A stretch of DNA of 64,000 bases from Staphylococcus simiae (GTDB taxonomy: Bacteria > Bacillota > Bacilli > Staphylococcales > Staphylococcaceae): NCBI RefSeq assembly GCF_017357005.1, contig NZ_CP071589.1:558001-622000 (forward strand), in the 5' to 3' direction. How positions within the stretch are numbered: position 1 is the first letter of the stretch; the number at the start of each line of letters is the position of its first letter. Both the position numbers and the translations under genes were made by a program. Below the pieces are notes generated by a model, which saw nothing but the letters and a program-made list of their open reading frames with translations, was not told the DNA's origin and searched no databases. Below, one piece after another: positions 36,106-46,359 of the stretch.

Positions 36106-36517
36106 TGTTGTGTTAAAGACCATCACGAAGTTAGTCGTTTTTATACTATTAACATTTGGTTTTTATGTCTTTTTTGCAGGTCATGATAATCCAGGTGGTG
36201 GCTTTATAGGCGGTTTGGTTTTTAGTTCAGCTTTTATTCTTATGTTTTTGGCATTTAATGTGTCGGATGTATTAGAAAGTTTACCAATCGATTTTAAAGC
36301 ACTTATGGGTATTGGTTCATTAATGTCTGTTATAACTGCAATAGCACCAACATTCTTTGGTCAACCCTTCCTATCTCAATATGATGCAACAATAGCAATC
36401 CCACTATTTGGAAGCATTCACGTAACTACAGTTACAGTATTTGAATTAGGTATATTATTGTCCGTCGTAGGTGTGATTGTGACAGTTATGTTGGCATTGA
36501 GTGGTGAACAAACATGA
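36092..36517 (+). CDS. mnhB2: Na+/H+ antiporter subunit B2
   Basis: A 141-residue MrpB-type subunit with four membrane helices. The conserved loop [17 protein letters not shown] is diagnostic. It is part of the membrane arm of the antiporter and is thought to interact with subunit A. It overlaps mnhA2 at the start and mnhC2 by 4 bp at the end (ATGA), so expression of the three is coupled. Confidence 0.94.
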   Translation: MKENDVVLKTITKLVVFILLTFGFYVFFAGHDNPGGGFIGGLVFSSAFILMFLAFNVSDVLESLPIDFKALMGIGSLMSVITAIAPTFFGQPFLSQYDATIAIPLFGSIHVTTVTVFELGILLSVVGVIVTVMLALSGEQT

Positions 36518-36858
36518 ATTTAATATTATTACTTGTTATAGGATTTTTAGTATTTATAGGTACGTATATGATTTTATCAGTCAATTTAATTCGTATCGTC
36601 ATTGGGATATCAATTTATACACATGCTGGTAATTTGATTATTATGAGTATGGGGAAATATGGTTCGAATAGAGCAGAACCATTAATAACTAATGGAAATG
36701 ATTTGTTTGTTGATCCATTATTGCAAGCAATTGTGTTAACTGCAATTGTTATTGGTTTTGGTATGACAGCATTCTTATTAGTACTCGTTTATAGAACATA
36801 TAAAGTAACTAAAGAAGATGAAATTGATGGATTAAGGGGGGAAGATGATGCTAAGTAA
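36514..36858 (+). CDS. mnhC2: Na+/H+ antiporter subunit C2
   Basis: A 114-residue NuoK-like subunit with three membrane helices and the [22 protein letters not shown] block common to MrpC and NuoK. It is a small channel-like subunit of the Mnh2 complex. The start overlaps the mnhB2 stop, and the last codons overlap mnhD2 (ATG inside ...GAAGATGATGC). A run of G residues before the mnhD2 start gives that gene its ribosome-binding site. Confidence 0.94.
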   Translation: MNLILLLVIGFLVFIGTYMILSVNLIRIVIGISIYTHAGNLIIMSMGKYGSNRAEPLITNGNDLFVDPLLQAIVLTAIVIGFGMTAFLLVLVYRTYKVTKEDEIDGLRGEDDAK

Positions 36859-38347
36859 CTTAATAATTTTACCGATGTTATTACCTTTCCTTTGTGCATT
36901 AATTTTAATTTTCTTAAAAAATCAAGATCGTTTATCTAAGTATTTATATATAGGAACGATGGCTGTAACTACATTTATTTCGTTAGGACTTTTAGTTTAT
37001 GTTATGCAGCATAAACCAATCACCTTAGATTTTGGTGGTTGGAAAGCACCATTTGGTATTCAATTTTTAGGAGATTCATTAAGTTTACTAATGGTCACAA
37101 CCGCTTCCTTTGTCATTACTTTAATTATGGCATATGGATTTGGGCGTAGTGAAAGTAGAGCCAATCGTTATCATTTACCATCATTTATTTTATTTTTAAG
37201 TGTTGGAGTGATAGGCTCCTTTTTAACATCAGATTTATTTAATTTATATGTCATGTTTGAAATTATGTTATTAGCTTCATTTGTTTTAGTAACATTAGGT
37301 CAATCTGTTGAACAATTACGTGCTGCTATTATTTATGTTGTTCTTAATATTATTGGTTCATGGTTATTTTTATTGGGCATTGGATTATTATATAAAACCG
37401 TAGGATCTTTAAATTTTTCACATATTGCGATGAGATTAAATGATATGCAAGATAATCAAACTGTAACAATGATTTCACTTATTTTTTTAGTAGCATTTAG
37501 TGCTAAAGCATCACTGGTTATCTTCATGTGGTTACCAAAAGCTTATGCAGTGTTAAATACTGAATTAGCAGCTTTATTTGCTGCACTTATGACTAAAGTT
37601 GGAGCGTATGCGTTAATTAGATTTTTTACGTTAATGTTTGATGAACATACTAATATTACTCATCCATTATTAGTAGTCATGTCCTGTGTGACGATGGTGA
37701 TTGGAGCATTTGGTGTCATTGCATATAAAGATATTAAGAAAATAGCGGCTTATCAAGTTATTCTATCTATTGGATTTATTATTCTTGGCTTAGGAACAAA
37801 TACATTTTCAGGCATCAATGGTGCTATCTTTTATCTTGTAAATGATATTGTTGTTAAAACTTTATTGTTCTTTATTATAGGTAGTTTAGTTTATATTTCT
37901 GGCTATCGACAATTTCAATATTTATCAGGTTTAGCTAAGAAAGAACCATTCTTTGGTGTAGCTTTTGTTATCATGATATTTGCTATTGGCGGCGTTCCAC
38001 CATTTAGTGGGTTTCCAGGAAAATTACTTATATTTCAAGGTGCTTTACAAAATGGGAATTATATTGGCTTAACGCTTATGATTGTTACTAGTTTAATAGC
38101 TATGTTTAGTTTGTTTAGAATATTCTTTTATATGTATTTTGGTGATAAAGATGGCGAAGAAGTAGAATTCAAAAAAATTCCTTTACAACGTAAGAGTATA
38201 TTAGGCGTATTAGTTGCCGCTGTTATTTTTATGGGAGTAGCTGCACCAGTGATTTTAAATGTGACAACTAATGCTACTCAATTAAATACCAATGATCATT
38301 TATATCATCAACTGATTAATTCTCATCTAGAGGAGGAAGATAAATGA
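36848..38347 (+). CDS. mnhD2: Na+/H+ antiporter subunit D2
   Basis: A 499-residue NuoM/N-like subunit with about 14 membrane helices. Antiporter-type residues are visible in the [19 protein letters not shown] segment (Glu), the [28 protein letters not shown] segment (Lys) and [16 protein letters not shown] (Lys). It is one of the two proton/cation-translocating subunits along with A2. Two ATGs are possible (36845, 36848); the second matches the usual MLSN start. It overlaps mnhE2 by 4 bp. Confidence 0.95.
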   Translation: MLSNLIILPMLLPFLCALILIFLKNQDRLSKYLYIGTMAVTTFISLGLLVYVMQHKPITLDFGGWKAPFGIQFLGDSLSLLMVTTASFVITLIMAYGFGRSESRANRYHLPSFILFLSVGVIGSFLTSDLFNLYVMFEIMLLASFVLVTLGQSVEQLRAAIIYVVLNIIGSWLFLLGIGLLYKTVGSLNFSHIAMRLNDMQDNQTVTMISLIFLVAFSAKASLVIFMWLPKAYAVLNTELAALFAALMTKVGAYALIRFFTLMFDEHTNITHPLLVVMSCVTMVIGAFGVIAYKDIKKIAAYQVILSIGFIILGLGTNTFSGINGAIFYLVNDIVVKTLLFFIIGSLVYISGYRQFQYLSGLAKKEPFFGVAFVIMIFAIGGVPPFSGFPGKLLIFQGALQNGNYIGLTLMIVTSLIAMFSLFRIFFYMYFGDKDGEEVEFKKIPLQRKSILGVLVAAVIFMGVAAPVILNVTTNATQLNTNDHLYHQLINSHLEEEDK

Positions 38348-38826
38348 ACCAAATTGTGTTAAATATAGTCATTGCATTTTTATGGGTATTATTTCAAGAT
38401 GAAGAACACTTTAAACTCACAACTTTCTTCTCTGGATATATCATTGGCTTAATCGTTATTTATATTTTACATCGCTTTTTTAGTAATGAATTTTATCTAC
38501 GTAAAATATGGGTGTTTATAAAATTTTTAGGAGTATACTTGTATCAACTTGTGACTTCTAGCTTTAGTACTATTAATTATATTTTGTTTAAAACGGAGGA
38601 TATGAACCCAGGTTTGTTATCATATGAAACACGATTAACTAATGATTGGGCTATTACATTTTTAACAATTTTAATTATTATCACTCCAGGATCTACTGTC
38701 ATAAGAATATCTAAAGACTCTCGTAAATTTTTCATTCATAGCATTGACGTTTCCGAGAAAGATAAAGAGAGTTTATTACGAAGTATTAAGCAATATGAAG
38801 ATTTAATCTTGGAGGTGTCACGATGA
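38344..38826 (+). CDS. mnhE2: Na+/H+ antiporter subunit E2
   Basis: A 160-residue MrpE-type subunit with an N-terminal membrane helix pair and a soluble C-terminal domain. It has the family marks [32 protein letters not shown] and the C-terminal [20 protein letters not shown]. MrpE is needed for assembly and full activity of the complex. GAGGAGGAAGATAA precedes the ATG. It overlaps mnhF2 by 4 bp. Confidence 0.94.
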   Translation: MNQIVLNIVIAFLWVLFQDEEHFKLTTFFSGYIIGLIVIYILHRFFSNEFYLRKIWVFIKFLGVYLYQLVTSSFSTINYILFKTEDMNPGLLSYETRLTNDWAITFLTILIIITPGSTVIRISKDSRKFFIHSIDVSEKDKESLLRSIKQYEDLILEVSR

Positions 38827-39125
38827 TTGAAACATTAACACATTTTTTTATTATTAGTTCTTTAATCATTTTTGGTATAGCCTTATTGTTATGTCTTTTT
38901 AGATTAATTAAAGGTCCTACAACTGCAGACAGAGTTGTGACATTTGATACTACCAGTGCAGTTGTTATGTCTTTAGTAGGTGTACTAAGCGTTCTAATGG
39001 GCACAGTGTCATTTCTAGATTCTATTATGTTAATTGCAATTATTTCATTTGTAAGTTCTGTATCAATATCGAGATTTATTGGAGGGGGCCGCGTTTTCAA
39101 TGGAACTAGTAAAAGAAATCGTTAG
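38823..39125 (+). CDS. mnhF2: Na+/H+ antiporter subunit F2
   Basis: A 100-residue MrpF-type subunit with three membrane helices and the conserved [19 protein letters not shown] motif, in which the Asp is important for ion movement in related complexes. It overlaps both neighbours: the last 26 bases overlap mnhG2. GGAGGTGTCACG precedes the ATG. Confidence 0.94.
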   Translation: MIETLTHFFIISSLIIFGIALLLCLFRLIKGPTTADRVVTFDTTSAVVMSLVGVLSVLMGTVSFLDSIMLIAIISFVSSVSISRFIGGGRVFNGTSKRNR

Positions 39126-39543
39126 TCTTCTATCGGCAATTATGTTATTTCTGGGCAGTATCATCGCATTGATAAGTGCTATAGGTATTATTAAATTCCA
39201 AGATGTTTTTTTAAGAAGTCATGCAGCAACTAAAAGTTCCACATTATCAGTATTATTGACACTTATCGGTGTGTTAATTTATTTTATAATGAATAGTGGC
39301 TTTTTTAGTGTAAGATTATTGTTATCAATCGTGTTTATTAATTTAACATCACCGGTAGGAATGCATTTAATAGCTCGAGCAGCGTATCGCAACGGTTCAT
39401 ATATGTATAGAAAAGATGACGCTAATACGCATGCATCTATTTTATTAAGTTCAAATGAACAAAATACAGATAAAGAACGGCGACATAGAGCTAAAATAAG
39501 AGAACAAAGACGACAATATTGGTATCAAAAAAATAAAAAATAA
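39100..39543 (+). CDS. mnhG2: Na+/H+ antiporter subunit G2
   Basis: A 147-residue MrpG-type subunit: three membrane helices with the signature [21 protein letters not shown], then a long hydrophilic tail rich in Arg, Lys and Gln (about 50 residues). The ATG at 39100 (MELVKEIV) is chosen because GGAGGGGG lies upstream and the N-terminus then matches other MnhG2 proteins; the frame is open to 39079 within mnhF2. It is the last gene of mnhA2-G2, and a terminator follows. Confidence 0.93.
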   Translation: MELVKEIVSLLSAIMLFLGSIIALISAIGIIKFQDVFLRSHAATKSSTLSVLLTLIGVLIYFIMNSGFFSVRLLLSIVFINLTSPVGMHLIARAAYRNGSYMYRKDDANTHASILLSSNEQNTDKERRHRAKIREQRRQYWYQKNKK

Positions 39544-39569
39544 GCATATCTAAATACTAAATATAAGTA

Positions 39570-39608
39570 AAACGTTATCCAAGGAAGTTATCTTGATAGC
39601 GTTTTTTA
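39570..39608 (+). terminator. Terminator of the mnh2 operon
   Basis: AAACG(T)TATC pairs with GATAGCGTTT around a AAGGAAGTTATCTT loop and is followed by TTTATTTT. Confidence 0.78.
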
Positions 39609-39820
39609 TTTTAGACTAATTTTGACAAAAAAATAGTAAGGACTACAAGCAAGTTGTTTATTTATTCAGAAAAATAATGATAAAATAATAGTAAGTGATT
39701 GTAAATTTAAGTAGTGACAATTAAATAAACATTTTTTAATGACATGTGATGATATTAGGAAGTGTAGCTATTAATTTTGTTACTTATGTTGCAATTAAAT
39801 CTTTATAGAGAGGTGAAAGT

Positions 39821-41863
39821 TTGGAAATATTTGAGACAATATTGATATTTATTGCAGTAGTTATAATGAGTTCTTTCGTCCATACTTTCTTACCTAAAGT
39901 ACCTCTTGCTTTTATTCAAATTTTCTTGGGAATGTTATTATTTATTACACCTATTCCAGTAGAATTTAATTTCGATTCTGAATTATTTATGGTAACGATG
40001 ATTGCACCATTACTATTTGTCGAAGGTGTAAATGTATCTAGAGTACATTTACGTAAATATATTAAACCGGTAATGATGATGGCATTAGGATTAGTGATCA
40101 CAACCGTTATTGGTGTTGGTTTCTTTGTACATTGGATATGGCCAGATTTACCATTAGGTGCAGCATTTGCGATTGCAGCTATACTATGTCCAACTGATGC
40201 AGTGGCAGTACAAGCGATTACTAAGGGTAAAGTATTACCTAAAGGTGCAATGACAATACTTGAAGGTGAATCATTATTAAATGATGCTGCAGGTATTATT
40301 TCTTTTAAAATTGCAGTAGGAGTACTCGTTACTGGAGTCTTTTCACCAATTGATGCAATTGAATTATTTATTATTTCATCTTTAGGTGGAGCTATCGTTG
40401 GTTTACTAATAGGGATAGCGTTGGTAAGATTCCGTCTAACGCTTATGCGCCGTGGATATGAAAATATAAATATGTTTACTATTATCCAATTGTTAACACC
40501 ATTTATTACATATCTAATAGCTGAATTATTCCATGCGTCAGGAATTATTGCAGCCGTTATAGCAGGTTTGGTACATGGGTTTGAACGAGATAGAATTAGT
40601 CAAGTACGTACGCAATTACAAATGAGTTATAATCATACCTGGAATATTTTAGGTTATGTATTAAATGGCTTTGTATTTTCTATTTTAGGTTTTTTGGTTC
40701 CAGAAGTTATCGTTAACATTGTTAAAACAGAACCACATAATTTAATATTCTTGATAGGAATTACATTATTAATTGCACTGGCTGTGTATTTATTTAGATT
40801 TTTATGGGTTTATATTTTATATCCGAATTTTTATTTACCAGTTAGTCCATTCCAAAAAATTATGACCAAAGACGATGATGATAAGTTGGCTTCTGATAAA
40901 CCACCAAAAAGAAGTTTATATGCCTTAATTATGACTTTATGTGGTGTTCATGGAACAATATCATTAGCCATTGCGCTAACTTTGCCGTATTTTTTAGCTG
41001 GACATCATACGTTTGAATTCCGCAATGATTTACTTTTTATCGCTTCAGGGATGGTAATTATTAGTTTAGTTATTGCACAAGTACTATTACCACTGATGAC
41101 TAAACCGGCACCAAAAATTGTTATTGGTAATATGACCTTTAAACAAGCAAGGATTTATATACTAGAACATGTCATAGATTATTTAAATCAGAAGTCAACA
41201 TTCGAAACAAGTTATCGTTACGGGAATGTAATTAAAGAGTATCATGACAAGTTAACCTTCTTAAAAACTGTTGAAAAAGACGATGAAAACTCTAAAGAAT
41301 TAGAACGTTTGCAAAAAATTGCTTTTAATGTAGAAACAAAAACGTTAGAAGAACTAGTTGATAAAGGTGATATTACTAATAGTGTTCTTGAAAACTACAT
41401 GCGTTATGCAGAAAGAACTCAAGTTTATAGACAAGCATCATTAATTAGAAGGATGATCGTACTTGCAAGAGGGGCTTTATTAAAACGTAGAGTTAAAACA
41501 AGAATTAATTCAGCTTCTTCCCTTAGTGTCACTGATAACTTAATGGAGCTTAATAAAATTAATAAAATGGTTCATTATAATGTAGTTAGTCGTTTAGCAA
41601 AAGAGACTAATAATGATAACAAACTAGAAGTAGGTATGGTATGTGATGGTTATCTAATGAGAATTGATAATTTAACACCAAGTAACTTCTTTAATTCAGA
41701 AAATGAAGATACTATAACTAAAATTAAATTAAATGCTTTACGTGAGCAACGACGTATTTTAAGGGAATTAATTGATAGTGATGAAGTTTCAGAAGGAACA
41801 GCATTAAAATTAAGAGAATCAATCAATTATGATGAAATGGTTATTGTCGATAGTATGACTTAA
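39821..41863 (+). CDS. CPA1-family Na+/H+ antiporter
   Basis: A 680-residue protein. The first 430 residues form about 12 membrane helices with the CPA1/NhaP core: PLLFVEGVNVSR, ILCPTDAVAVQAI (Asp of the transport site), and EGESLLNDAAGIISF (the ND pair). The last 250 residues are a soluble, helical, charged regulatory domain. Such proteins exchange Na+ (or K+) for H+ to maintain pH and salt balance. The start is TTG at 39821 after AGAGAGGTGAAAG. It follows mnh2, so this region holds two unrelated antiporter types side by side. Intron copy 2 has entered its terminator. Confidence 0.88.
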   Translation: MEIFETILIFIAVVIMSSFVHTFLPKVPLAFIQIFLGMLLFITPIPVEFNFDSELFMVTMIAPLLFVEGVNVSRVHLRKYIKPVMMMALGLVITTVIGVGFFVHWIWPDLPLGAAFAIAAILCPTDAVAVQAITKGKVLPKGAMTILEGESLLNDAAGIISFKIAVGVLVTGVFSPIDAIELFIISSLGGAIVGLLIGIALVRFRLTLMRRGYENINMFTIIQLLTPFITYLIAELFHASGIIAAVIAGLVHGFERDRISQVRTQLQMSYNHTWNILGYVLNGFVFSILGFLVPEVIVNIVKTEPHNLIFLIGITLLIALAVYLFRFLWVYILYPNFYLPVSPFQKIMTKDDDDKLASDKPPKRSLYALIMTLCGVHGTISLAIALTLPYFLAGHHTFEFRNDLLFIASGMVIISLVIAQVLLPLMTKPAPKIVIGNMTFKQARIYILEHVIDYLNQKSTFETSYRYGNVIKEYHDKLTFLKTVEKDDENSKELERLQKIAFNVETKTLEELVDKGDITNSVLENYMRYAERTQVYRQASLIRRMIVLARGALLKRRVKTRINSASSLSVTDNLMELNKINKMVHYNVVSRLAKETNNDNKLEVGMVCDGYLMRIDNLTPSNFFNSENEDTITKIKLNALREQRRILRELIDSDEVSEGTALKLRESINYDEMVIVDSMT

Positions 41864-41921
41864 ATCATATATTTGAATTATTTAATTATATGCATTTGAA
41901 GCGGATGATTAAGGATTTATA

Positions 41922-41978
41922 ATAAATAGGGTTGATAGAAAATAGGTAAGCTATTTTCTATCAACCCTATTTTTAATT
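41922..41978 (+). terminator. Terminator hairpin that hosts group IIC intron copy 2
   Basis: AAATAGGGTTGATAGAAAATA pairs perfectly with TATTTTCTATCAACCCTATTT around GGTAAGC and is followed by TTAATT. The intron begins directly after, as in copy 1; both sites end TTTTAATT before GTGCGCCC. Confidence 0.85.
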
Positions 41979-43844
41979 GTGCGCCCGGCATGGGTAATTA
42001 CTAGACGGTGAAAGTCCGTTACAGGCTTGGTAGTAGGAACTGTTAGCGAAAGACAAGGGTGTCCATTGTGAAATGGAATCTGAAGGAAGTCGGACGCAAA
42101 CACTCGCACTGACGAACAGAAATATCATACAAGGCTATGTGGAATGGATGAATCTGCAATACAAGATAAAGTCCGATACTACCCGAGTTCTATATAGTAA
42201 ATGATGCAGTGGAATGAGTGGAAAGTGGTTACTCTTACCCGGGGAGGTCTCATCAGCGATAAAAAAAATCGTAGTAATAACGAATGATGAGAAGTCAGCA
42301 GAGGTCATAGTAGGTAGAAATACTGAAGGACTGAACAATATTCATACAAAGTAAAGAATGGAGGTTAGAGATTTACAACGTACAGAATACAATTAATGAT
42401 TGGCAACTCATAGAAAGATAAGTAGTGGAACGAAAAAGGATATATGAGTGCGTACAGTAAATCTTAGGTGAAATGAAAGAAATGTATCGTGAGTCTCCAT
42501 CTATGATGGAGCTTGTTGTAAGAGAGAATAATATACAAAAAGCAATTAAGAAAGTGAAGAAAAACAACGGTGCACCTGGCATCGATGGCATGCGAGTAAG
42601 TGAATTAACATCACATTTCGCAAAATACTTTCCACAAATTAAACAAAAACTGCTTGATGGCACGTATAAGCCACAAGCAGTAAGAAAGGTTGAAATACCT
42701 AAATCAAATGGGAAAAAGCGCGTGCTTGGAATCCCTGTCGCAAGAGACAGAGTTATCCAACAAGCCATTAAACAAGTCATTGAACCTAGTATCGACCGTA
42801 CTTTCTCAAAACACAGTCATGGCTTTAGACCGAATCGTAGTACAGGAACTGCACTTAAAGAATGTGCAACATACTATGAAGAAGGTTACTTAGTTGCAGT
42901 TGATTGTGATTTAAAACAGTGCTTTGATATGTTGAACCATGATAAATTAATGTATCTATTTGAACGACATGTTCAAGATAAAGCCATTTCTAAATTTATT
43001 CGTAGAAGCCTACAGGTTGGTGCAATCGACCTCAATGGTAATTATCGAAGTAGAGAAATAGGTGCACCGCAAGGTGGTGTTATTTCCCCGTTACTTTGTA
43101 ATATTTATCTTCACGAATTAGATAATGAATTGGAGAAACGTGGTCATCGCTTTGTTCGTTATGCAGATGACTTCGTCATCTTTGTACGTACAAAACGAGC
43201 GGGTCAACGTGTCATGGAAAGTGTGACAAAGTTTATCGAAAAAGACCTTAAACTTATTGTAAATAGTGAAAAGAGCAAGGTAGGTTCTATCACACGTTTA
43301 AAGTTCTTGAGTTGTCTAATGACCAAAGTAAATGGCACTTATCGTTTCAGACCGACTATGGAAGCAAGAAGAAATTTAAAACGCACCTTAAGACGTCTAA
43401 CGAAACGAAATAGACCAGGTACCTTTAAAGAGATTATATCAGAAATTAATCAAGTAACACGAGGGTGGATAAATTACTTTGGTAAAGGATTTATTACAGG
43501 TTTTGTAACGAAGTTACAATCATGGTTAAACCGACGCATTAGACAACTAATCCTCAAAAGATGGAAAAGAATAAAAACCAAATATAAGATGTTACGTAAG
43601 TATGGACTTGACCATAAGAGTGCAATGAAAATTGCCAATTCAAGAAAGAAATACTGGCGCTTATCATCAACGCATGAAGTTCATCGTGCACTTACAACAA
43701 AACGTCTCTACAAGTGGGGGTTAGAACCATTAACCCAACTCGCAGAGACGGCTTACGCAAGATATTGAACCGCCGAGTACGGAACCGTACGCTCGGTGGT
43801 GTGAGAGGACGGATAATCAAATAATGGTTATCCTCCTACTCGAT
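41979..43844 (+). mobile_element. Group IIC intron, copy 2 (with maturase)
   Basis: An 1866-bp element of the same length as copy 1 and apparently identical to it in all regions compared, with the same ends (GTGCGCCCGG, CTCGAT). The host terminator is different, so the two arose by independent insertions and not by duplication of a larger segment. It is in the same orientation as copy 1, giving a direct repeat 11.9 kb apart. Confidence 0.92.
42473..43768 (+). CDS. Group II intron reverse transcriptase/maturase, copy 2
   Basis: A 431-residue protein with the same predicted sequence as copy 1. The YADD catalytic motif and the X maturase domain are present, and there is no endonuclease domain. 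The frame is uninterrupted, so this copy should also make active protein able to serve either intron RNA. Confidence 0.93.
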   Translation: MKEMYRESPSMMELVVRENNIQKAIKKVKKNNGAPGIDGMRVSELTSHFAKYFPQIKQKLLDGTYKPQAVRKVEIPKSNGKKRVLGIPVARDRVIQQAIKQVIEPSIDRTFSKHSHGFRPNRSTGTALKECATYYEEGYLVAVDCDLKQCFDMLNHDKLMYLFERHVQDKAISKFIRRSLQVGAIDLNGNYRSREIGAPQGGVISPLLCNIYLHELDNELEKRGHRFVRYADDFVIFVRTKRAGQRVMESVTKFIEKDLKLIVNSEKSKVGSITRLKFLSCLMTKVNGTYRFRPTMEARRNLKRTLRRLTKRNRPGTFKEIISEINQVTRGWINYFGKGFITGFVTKLQSWLNRRIRQLILKRWKRIKTKYKMLRKYGLDHKSAMKIANSRKKYWRLSSTHEVHRALTTKRLYKWGLEPLTQLAETAYARY

Positions 43845-43859
43845 TTTAAATTTAAATAA

Positions 43860-44023
43860 AGAGACTGGGACAAAAACATGTCACACTTAAATTCAAGCAT
43901 TTGGCAGTAACTGTCTGGTATGTAAAATGTTGAAAAATCAACGTTTTACATACCTAGTCAGTCTTGCCGGGGTGGGATTACAAAATAATTTGTTATGGAA
44001 AAATTATTTCTATCCCACTCCCT
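43860..44023 (+). repeat. Dispersed intergenic repeat (about 165 bp), copy C
   Basis: It begins GAGACTGGGACA and contains TTGGCAGTAACTGTCTGG, an inner hairpin TGTAAAATGTTGA / TCAACGTTTTACAT, GTCAGTCTTGCCGGGGTGGGATTA, and a closing hairpin AAATAATTT...AAATTATTT then CTATCCCACTCC. It begins only 16 bp after the intron end. Confidence 0.78.
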
Positions 44024-44162
44024 AAAATTCTACGGGGGAGGAATCCGTAGCTAGTGATACTTTGATAGGCCATATTCAAAGTATCAGATTATTTATAGCT
44101 TTTAATGGTATTAATACTTAACACTTCTGCACTAAGTGATAAGTTTCTCCGCTCAAAGAGCA
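44024..44162. other. Two tandem hairpins and a degenerate repeat unit
   Basis: CTACGG (44030) pairs with CCGTAG (44045), and GATACTTTGA (44056) pairs with TCAAAGTATC (44076). Next comes a segment ending CTCAAAGAGCAAGTAATG, like the end of the 67-bp tandem unit located beyond the IS21-family element. No gene was seen. Confidence 0.5.
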
Positions 44163-44225
44163 AGTAATGTGTAAATGTCAATAAAAGAATGTACAAAAAT
44201 GATTGTTTAAGAATGTACAAAAATG

Positions 44226-44992
44226 TCATTCTGTCTTTTCAACTTTCACAAAATGGTCTTTTAACCGATAAGACTTCCCAGTTATTTTTATGACATTTGA
44301 GTGATGTAATATGCGATCTAAAATGGCATTAGCTATTTTAGGGTCTTCAAATATTTCATTCCATAAATTGAAATTAATATTTGTAGTAAAAATGGTACTT
44401 TTCTTCTCATATCTTAAATCAATCAGTTGGAAAAAGAGTTTGGCATCTTCACTATCAATAGGTAAATAGCCTATTTCATCAATAATTAGTAATTTATATT
44501 TACTATAGTGCTTGAGTCTATTTTCTAACCGATTCTCTAATTGAGATTTTTTCAAATTTTGTATTAAATCATGACATTTAATGAAATACGTACTTACTCT
44601 TTTTTCGCTGCTGACATACCAATTGATGTAGCTAAATGGGTTTTACCTACACCACTTGGACCTAAAAAGACAATATTCTGATGGTTTTCTATAAATCGTA
44701 AATGAGTAAAATCTACGATTTCTTGTTTATTGACGTTAGGTTGGAATGAAAAGTCAAAGTCGCACAGTTCCTTTTTAAAAGGGAATGCTGCTACCTTAAC
44801 CATTGATTCAATCATATTCTTTTCTTTAACTGCGATTTCATAATCACTCAATTTAATTAAAGTATCAATAAATGATAAATCGTTAGTGATACTAAAATCT
44901 ATCACTTCATCTAAATGAGTAATCATTTGATTCATTTTTAGATATGACAGATTATCTTTTAAACGTTGGTAGTTAGTAATATTATTCATCAT
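44226..44992 (-). pseudogene. istB: IS21-family IstB helper ATPase, frameshifted
   Basis: Two adjacent frames together make one IstB. The first (44992 down to 44594) has IVFLGPSGVGKTHLATSIG (Walker A), and the second (from about 44590 to 44226) has LLIIDEIGYLPID (Walker B) and the C-terminal end. They are joined by a -1 shift at GCGAAAAAAGAGTAA. The A6 run ends in a stop, while one extra A, or a -1 slip on AAAAAAG, restores a continuous AAKKRVSTYFIKCHDLIQN. IstB assembles the IstA transposase on target DNA. This copy is either disabled or expressed by slippage. Confidence 0.85.
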
Positions 44993-46268
44993 ACATCTCT
45001 CCTATCGTTTTTAAATTATCTAAGGCCAGCTGATTAATATCATCATGGTCTCCATAGGAGACAGCTAGCGTTTCTAAATAGTGTTGTTGCTGATAATTTA
45101 ATTTATGATGGGTAATAGGATGCTCAACGATTAATTTGGTGTTATAATAAACAAACAAACGTTGATCATAAACTTGAACTTCAACCGTTTTTCCATAGTA
45201 TTCAGCAGGAACTGAGTACTGATTGGAGCGATATGTAATCATATTCGAACGATTGACTTTCAAATATTTATGTTCTACTTTATATGAGTTTCTTACATGG
45301 ACATTGGGTAATGGCTGTAAGAAGCTCTTTTCTTTTTTTACTTCAATAATTGGTATTTTTCCTGTCCCATTATGCACTGAGTAATTCAAACGATCATTTA
45401 ATTCGTCAATAAATTGTGGAATTTCATGTAAGTATAATTGTCCTTGATAGGCATGAATTTCATCTAATATTTTCATAATGGATTCAACTTTACCTTTCGT
45501 TCTAGGACGACCAGCTATACACGGCTTCACTTTAAAATTAAAATCATCAGCGAATTGTTTGAATTTAGGATTAACTTGTCCACTAAACGTTTCAGTCCTA
45601 GGTTGACTCATCACTGTTTTCATATTATCTGTAACAAGTTCCTCTGGAACACCTTCAATAGATTCAAAAGCTTGAACCATTAAATTAAGTAATACATCTA
45701 ATGATTTACTCATCGTAACTTGCATAATTTTGAAGCGTGAATATGACAGGAGTAAAACACCAATATTTAAAGATACCTCTTGATGATCCTTCGTTTTAAA
45801 TCTTATATCTTCCTTCCAATCAAATTGAGCTTGGCAACCTGGTTTTGTTTCAAATCTAGTTGTTCCAACAGGCGTTGACTTTTGTCGTCCTTTTTTAAAA
45901 TAATTATTGAATAAATCATGTTTTCTTATATATGTTCTAAATGTGGAATACGCACAATTTAGACCATGATTATCTTTAAGGTATTGCCATAACACGCGTT
46001 TATAAAAGAATTTCTGTTCACATTCTTCAGACAACAATTCTTTTATTAAATCATAATAGGGATCAATTTTAGATTGTTTTTTTCGATTAACCGAAGGTTT
46101 AAAGCCATTTAAATATTTATCTATTGTTCTTCGATCTACATTCATTTGTCTTGCGATTTCACTTTTATTAATTTTCATGTTTAAGCTCTCCATAACAATT
46201 TTTAATTTTGGTAAATCTGAAAGAGTTGTAACTTCATAATCTGTATTTATATCTAAAGATAATTTCAT
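44982..46268 (-). CDS. istA: IS21-family transposase IstA
   Basis: A 428-residue DDE transposase. A helix-turn-helix lies near the N-terminus (KSEIARQMNVDRRTIDKYL), the rve core has QAQFDWKEDIRF (Asp), VTDNMKTVM (Asp) and RPRTKGKVESIMKIL (Glu), and a C-terminal beta-rich domain follows. The frame is intact. The 3' end overlaps istB by 11 bp, as usual for IS21. It should make full-length protein, but transposition depends on IstB, which is frameshifted here. Confidence 0.9.
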   Translation of the reverse strand: MKLSLDINTDYEVTTLSDLPKLKIVMESLNMKINKSEIARQMNVDRRTIDKYLNGFKPSVNRKKQSKIDPYYDLIKELLSEECEQKFFYKRVLWQYLKDNHGLNCAYSTFRTYIRKHDLFNNYFKKGRQKSTPVGTTRFETKPGCQAQFDWKEDIRFKTKDHQEVSLNIGVLLLSYSRFKIMQVTMSKSLDVLLNLMVQAFESIEGVPEELVTDNMKTVMSQPRTETFSGQVNPKFKQFADDFNFKVKPCIAGRPRTKGKVESIMKILDEIHAYQGQLYLHEIPQFIDELNDRLNYSVHNGTGKIPIIEVKKEKSFLQPLPNVHVRNSYKVEHKYLKVNRSNMITYRSNQYSVPAEYYGKTVEVQVYDQRLFVYYNTKLIVEHPITHHKLNYQQQHYLETLAVSYGDHDDINQLALDNLKTIGEMYDE

Positions 46269-46359
46269 TGTTATTCACCTCAATAAAATTATCTCTAAAT
46301 TTTACAGATTGTACATACTTAAACAGTCAAAAGTGTACATTATTAAATTATCATTTCCA

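Larger units (their letters stand above)
44170..46359 (-). mobile_element. IS21-family insertion sequence, complete but with broken istB
   Basis: A 2190-bp element. The ends are TGTAAATG at the left and TGGAAATG at the right (read inward), followed by shared AATGTACA motifs and inner repeats around TGTTTAAG. AGTAATG is found directly outside both ends (44163-44169 and 46360-46366), a 7-bp target duplication within the 4-8 bp range of IS21. It carries istA and istB on the minus strand. It is inserted in the 67-bp tandem array, so the array pre-dates it. Confidence 0.85.

Noticed and set aside
28212..43844. Composite transposon formed by the two introns
   Set aside because: Group II introns do not mobilise the DNA between them by this mechanism; the enclosed genes are conserved core genes, and each intron has its own hairpin target.
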